Source: Thioglobus_B sp964558405
GTDB lineage: Bacteria; Pseudomonadota; Gammaproteobacteria; PS1; Pseudothioglobaceae
Length of the DNA: 15,898 nucleotides
Direction: 5' to 3'
Assembly (NCBI GenBank): GCA_964558405.1
Contig: CAZLDG010000030.1
Span: 1-15,898 of the forward strand
Both the position numbers and the translations under genes were made by a program. The notes under the pieces were generated by a model. It saw only the letters and a list, made by a program, of their open reading frames with translations, was not told the origin of the DNA and did no database searches. Shown here piece by piece: positions 14,504-15,898 of the stretch (the stretch's first letter is position 1; each line of letters begins with the position of its first letter).

Positions 14504-14926
14504 ATGACAAAAAGACAAAACAGAATGGTATTGGTGGCGCTATTGGTATTGGGCGCTTCTTTGGCGGGTTATTTAGGCCTTAAAGCCTTTAACGAAAATC
14601 TACTGTACTTTTTCTCACCAACCGATGTGGCAGAAGGTAAAGCACCCAAAGGCAAGAGTTTTCGTTTAGGCGGACTAGTTGCTACTGATAGTGTGAAGCG
14701 TGATGGTATTAAAGTGGCTTTTGATATTACTGATCATGCTAATACTTTCGGGGTGAGATATGAAGGTATTCTGCCTGATTTATTTAGAGAAGGTCAGGGT
14801 ATTATCGCCACCGGCTCTTTAAAAGGCGGCGTGTTTATGGCTTCTGAAGTATTGGCCAAACACGATGAGAATTATATGCCGCCTGAGGTGGCTGAGGCCC
14901 TGGCTAAAACACAAAACAAGCCATGA
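14504..14926 (+). CDS. ccmE: Periplasmic heme chaperone CcmE
   Basis: CcmE binds heme covalently and carries it across the periplasm to the cytochrome c synthase. The 140-residue protein has an N-terminal membrane anchor (about 8-26), a beta-barrel domain (RLGGLVATDSV, GVRYEGILPDLFREGQGI) and the diagnostic LAKHDENYMPPEV, with the covalent heme ligand His120 and Tyr124. The E. coli form is HDENYTPPEV. Length is slightly shorter than E. coli (159). It begins four bases after the ccmD stop with an AGAG just before ATG, and overlaps ccmG in ATGA. Confidence 0.98.
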   Translation: MTKRQNRMVLVALLVLGASLAGYLGLKAFNENLLYFFSPTDVAEGKAPKGKSFRLGGLVATDSVKRDGIKVAFDITDHANTFGVRYEGILPDLFREGQGIIATGSLKGGVFMASEVLAKHDENYMPPEVAEALAKTQNKP

Positions 14927-15450
14927 AAAAATTCCTACCGCTAGCGCTGTTCGTGGTGTTGGTTGGGTTCTTATATGTAGGCCTGGATTTAGATCCTAAA
15001 AAACTACCTTCGCCTTTGGTGGGTAAAACTTTCCCTGAGGTGATGGTCGAGGATTTTGATACGGGCGAGCGCTATCCAATCCACCAGCGCTTTCAACAAA
15101 AACTTTCACTGGTTAATGTTTGGGCCTCTTGGTGTGTGACTTGCCGAGCTGAGCATGATATGTTGTTAGAAATCGCCAAAGATCAGCGCGTGCAAATGTT
15201 GGGCATTAATTACAAAGACACCAAGCCTGAGGCACAACAATTTCTAGCGCGATTGGGCAATCCTTATGATGCTATTATCTTTGATCAGCAAGGGACCTTG
15301 GGTTTAGAGTTGGGGGTTTATGCCACACCTGAGACTTTTCTGGTGGATCAGCAAGGCGTGATTCAGGAAAAACACATTGGCCAACTAACCTCCAGAGTCT
15401 GGCAACAAAAGTTTAAGCCGCTGATTCAACAACTGAAAAAAACCAAGTAA
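14923..15450 (+). CDS. ccmG: Periplasmic thiol:disulfide oxidoreductase CcmG (DsbE)
   Basis: CcmG is a membrane-tethered thioredoxin-like protein that keeps the apocytochrome c CXXCH cysteines reduced before heme ligation. The 175 residues include an N-terminal anchor (about 4-20, FLPLALFVVLVGFLYVG), the CcmG-type GKTFPEV opening, the active site WASWCVTCRAEH with Cys71 and Cys74, and the cis-proline region GVYATPETFLVD. E. coli has WCPTC; valine replaces the first proline here, which should affect redox potential more than fold. It is the last ccm gene in the window: a 171-base gap and the HU gene follow instead of ccmH. Confidence 0.96.
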   Translation: MKKFLPLALFVVLVGFLYVGLDLDPKKLPSPLVGKTFPEVMVEDFDTGERYPIHQRFQQKLSLVNVWASWCVTCRAEHDMLLEIAKDQRVQMLGINYKDTKPEAQQFLARLGNPYDAIIFDQQGTLGLELGVYATPETFLVDQQGVIQEKHIGQLTSRVWQQKFKPLIQQLKKTK

Positions 15451-15458
15451 ATTACTTG
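15444..15458. repeat. 15-bp palindrome across the ccmG stop codon
   Basis: CAAGTAA, a central A and TTACTTG form a perfect palindrome that contains the TAA stop. It is A/T-rich and has no U-run, so it is not a good intrinsic terminator. Its role, if any, is unknown. Confidence 0.4.
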
Positions 15459-15496
15459 AAAATTAGAATGGAACTTGAATGTTACGGTTTTCCCTA

Positions 15497-15542
15497 TTTT
15501 TTGCAAAAAACCCATTGACAGCAGTACTTTTTAATGGATAAT
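15497..15542 (+). promoter_or_regulatory. Strong sigma-70 promoter of the HU gene with upstream A/T palindrome
   Basis: TTGACA (15515-15520) matches the -35 consensus exactly, and GATAAT (15537-15542) matches the -10 at five of six positions with a 16-base spacer. Directly upstream, TTTTTTGCAAAAAA (15497-15510) is a perfect palindrome whose A-tract resembles an UP element. The expected start of transcription is near 15549. Confidence 0.85.
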
Positions 15543-15548
15543 TCGATC

Positions 15549-15570
15549 AAAGCTTTGCAATAAAAGCTTT
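15549..15570 (+). promoter_or_regulatory. Stem-loop at the expected 5' end of the HU message
   Basis: AAAGCTTT occurs twice (15549-15556 and 15563-15570), separated by GCAATA. Because AAAGCTTT is itself palindromic, the two copies pair as an 8-bp stem. The predicted transcription start lies at its first bases, so the mRNA may begin with a hairpin, which often stabilises messages. The same DNA overlaps an IHF-like sequence at 15545-15557. Confidence 0.5.
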
Positions 15571-15621
15571 AGATATTAAATAGAATAAGAATAATTTTTT
15601 ACTAATCAAGGAGAGTAAGAT

Positions 15622-15897
15622 ATGAACAAATCAGATTTAGTAGCAGCGATTGCTGAAAACTCAGGTCTAACTAAGGCGGATGCAGCACGTGCATTAGACG
15701 CAACAACAGGTGCAATTACTTCAGCACTAGCAGCAGGCGATAGCGTTGCGATTACTGGCTTCGGTAGCTTTTTAGTAAGAGATCGTGCAGCGCGTTCTGG
15801 TCGTAATCCACAGACGGGTGCAACCATCCAAATTGCGGCTTCAAAAGTGCCAGCATTTAAAGCAGGAAAATTACTGAAAGAATCTGTAAATTCGTAA
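15622..15897 (+). CDS. hupB: DNA-binding protein HU (HupB-like)
   Basis: HU is a small abundant dimeric nucleoid protein that bends DNA without strong sequence preference. The 91-residue protein starts MNKSDLVAAIAENSGLTKADAARALDA in outline, then has VAITGFGSFLVRDRAARSGRNPQTG, with the DNA-binding arm RNPQTGATIQI, and ends AFKAGKLLKE, close to E. coli HU-beta. The IHF subunits differ in these arms and in the C-terminus, so HU is preferred. A good AAGGAGA Shine-Dalgarno lies seven bases before the ATG, and a strong promoter lies upstream. The stop ends one base before the window end, so the gene is complete. It is a separate transcription unit from ccmG. Confidence 0.95.
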   Translation: MNKSDLVAAIAENSGLTKADAARALDATTGAITSALAAGDSVAITGFGSFLVRDRAARSGRNPQTGATIQIAASKVPAFKAGKLLKESVNS

Positions 15898-15898
15898 A

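Noticed and set aside
15444..15458. Terminator for the ccm operon
   Set aside because: The palindrome leaves little loop, is A/T-rich and lacks a U-run; Rho-dependent ending is more likely.
15454..15479. Direct repeat ACTTGAA (15454-15460 and 15473-15479)
   Set aside because: Only seven bases and A/T-rich; could easily be chance.

Overview
The window is a compact, almost entirely coding stretch of a gammaproteobacterial chromosome. The best support is gene order seen in this class: hisS–yfgM–der, rpsF–rpsR–rplI–dnaB–alr, a yqiB-type gene beside cpdA, and ccmC-D-E-G. Protein sequences resemble Escherichia coli homologues but are often slightly shorter. Moderate G+C, very short gaps and many overlaps suggest a streamlined genome, possibly a free-living or symbiotic sulfur-oxidiser of the SUP05/Thioglobaceae type. 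That genus-level idea is a guess; the class assignment is firm. I see no mobile element, CRISPR array, tRNA or rRNA, and no gene-free stretch longer than about 170 bases.

Layout. (1) 1-203: the 5' end of msbA on the minus strand and a divergent control region. (2) 204-2176: pyrG, then a small cysteine-rich gene of unknown function that overlaps the pyrG stop and runs convergently into der. (3) 2157-5456, minus: hisS, yfgM-like gene and der, with 2-4 base gaps; bamB, which normally sits between yfgM and der in enterobacteria, is absent. (4) 5521-10932, minus: dnaB, alr, a cpdA-type phosphodiesterase, a yqiB-type (DUF1249) gene, a cN-I-type 5'-nucleotidase and a Gate-domain membrane protein; the last five overlap one another. 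(5) 10953-12172, minus: the rpsF-rpsR-rplI operon with a clear promoter, a leader hairpin and an intrinsic terminator. (6) 12212-13547, plus: mtgA and tsaB. (7) 13580-15450, plus: cytochrome c maturation genes ccmC, ccmD, ccmE and ccmG, without ccmA, B, F or H nearby. (8) 15451-15897: a strong promoter region and a complete HU gene.

How the genes work together. Most are housekeeping: CTP synthesis, lipid A export, histidyl-tRNA charging, ribosome assembly, DNA replication, D-alanine supply and glycan polymerisation for peptidoglycan, tRNA t6A modification, cytochrome c assembly and nucleoid structure. The least ordinary part is the overlapping run cpdA–yqiB–5'-nucleotidase–Gate protein. Its members could successively turn cAMP into AMP, AMP into adenosine, and move the nucleoside across the inner membrane. 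That pathway is an inference from family membership and linkage, not something the sequence proves.
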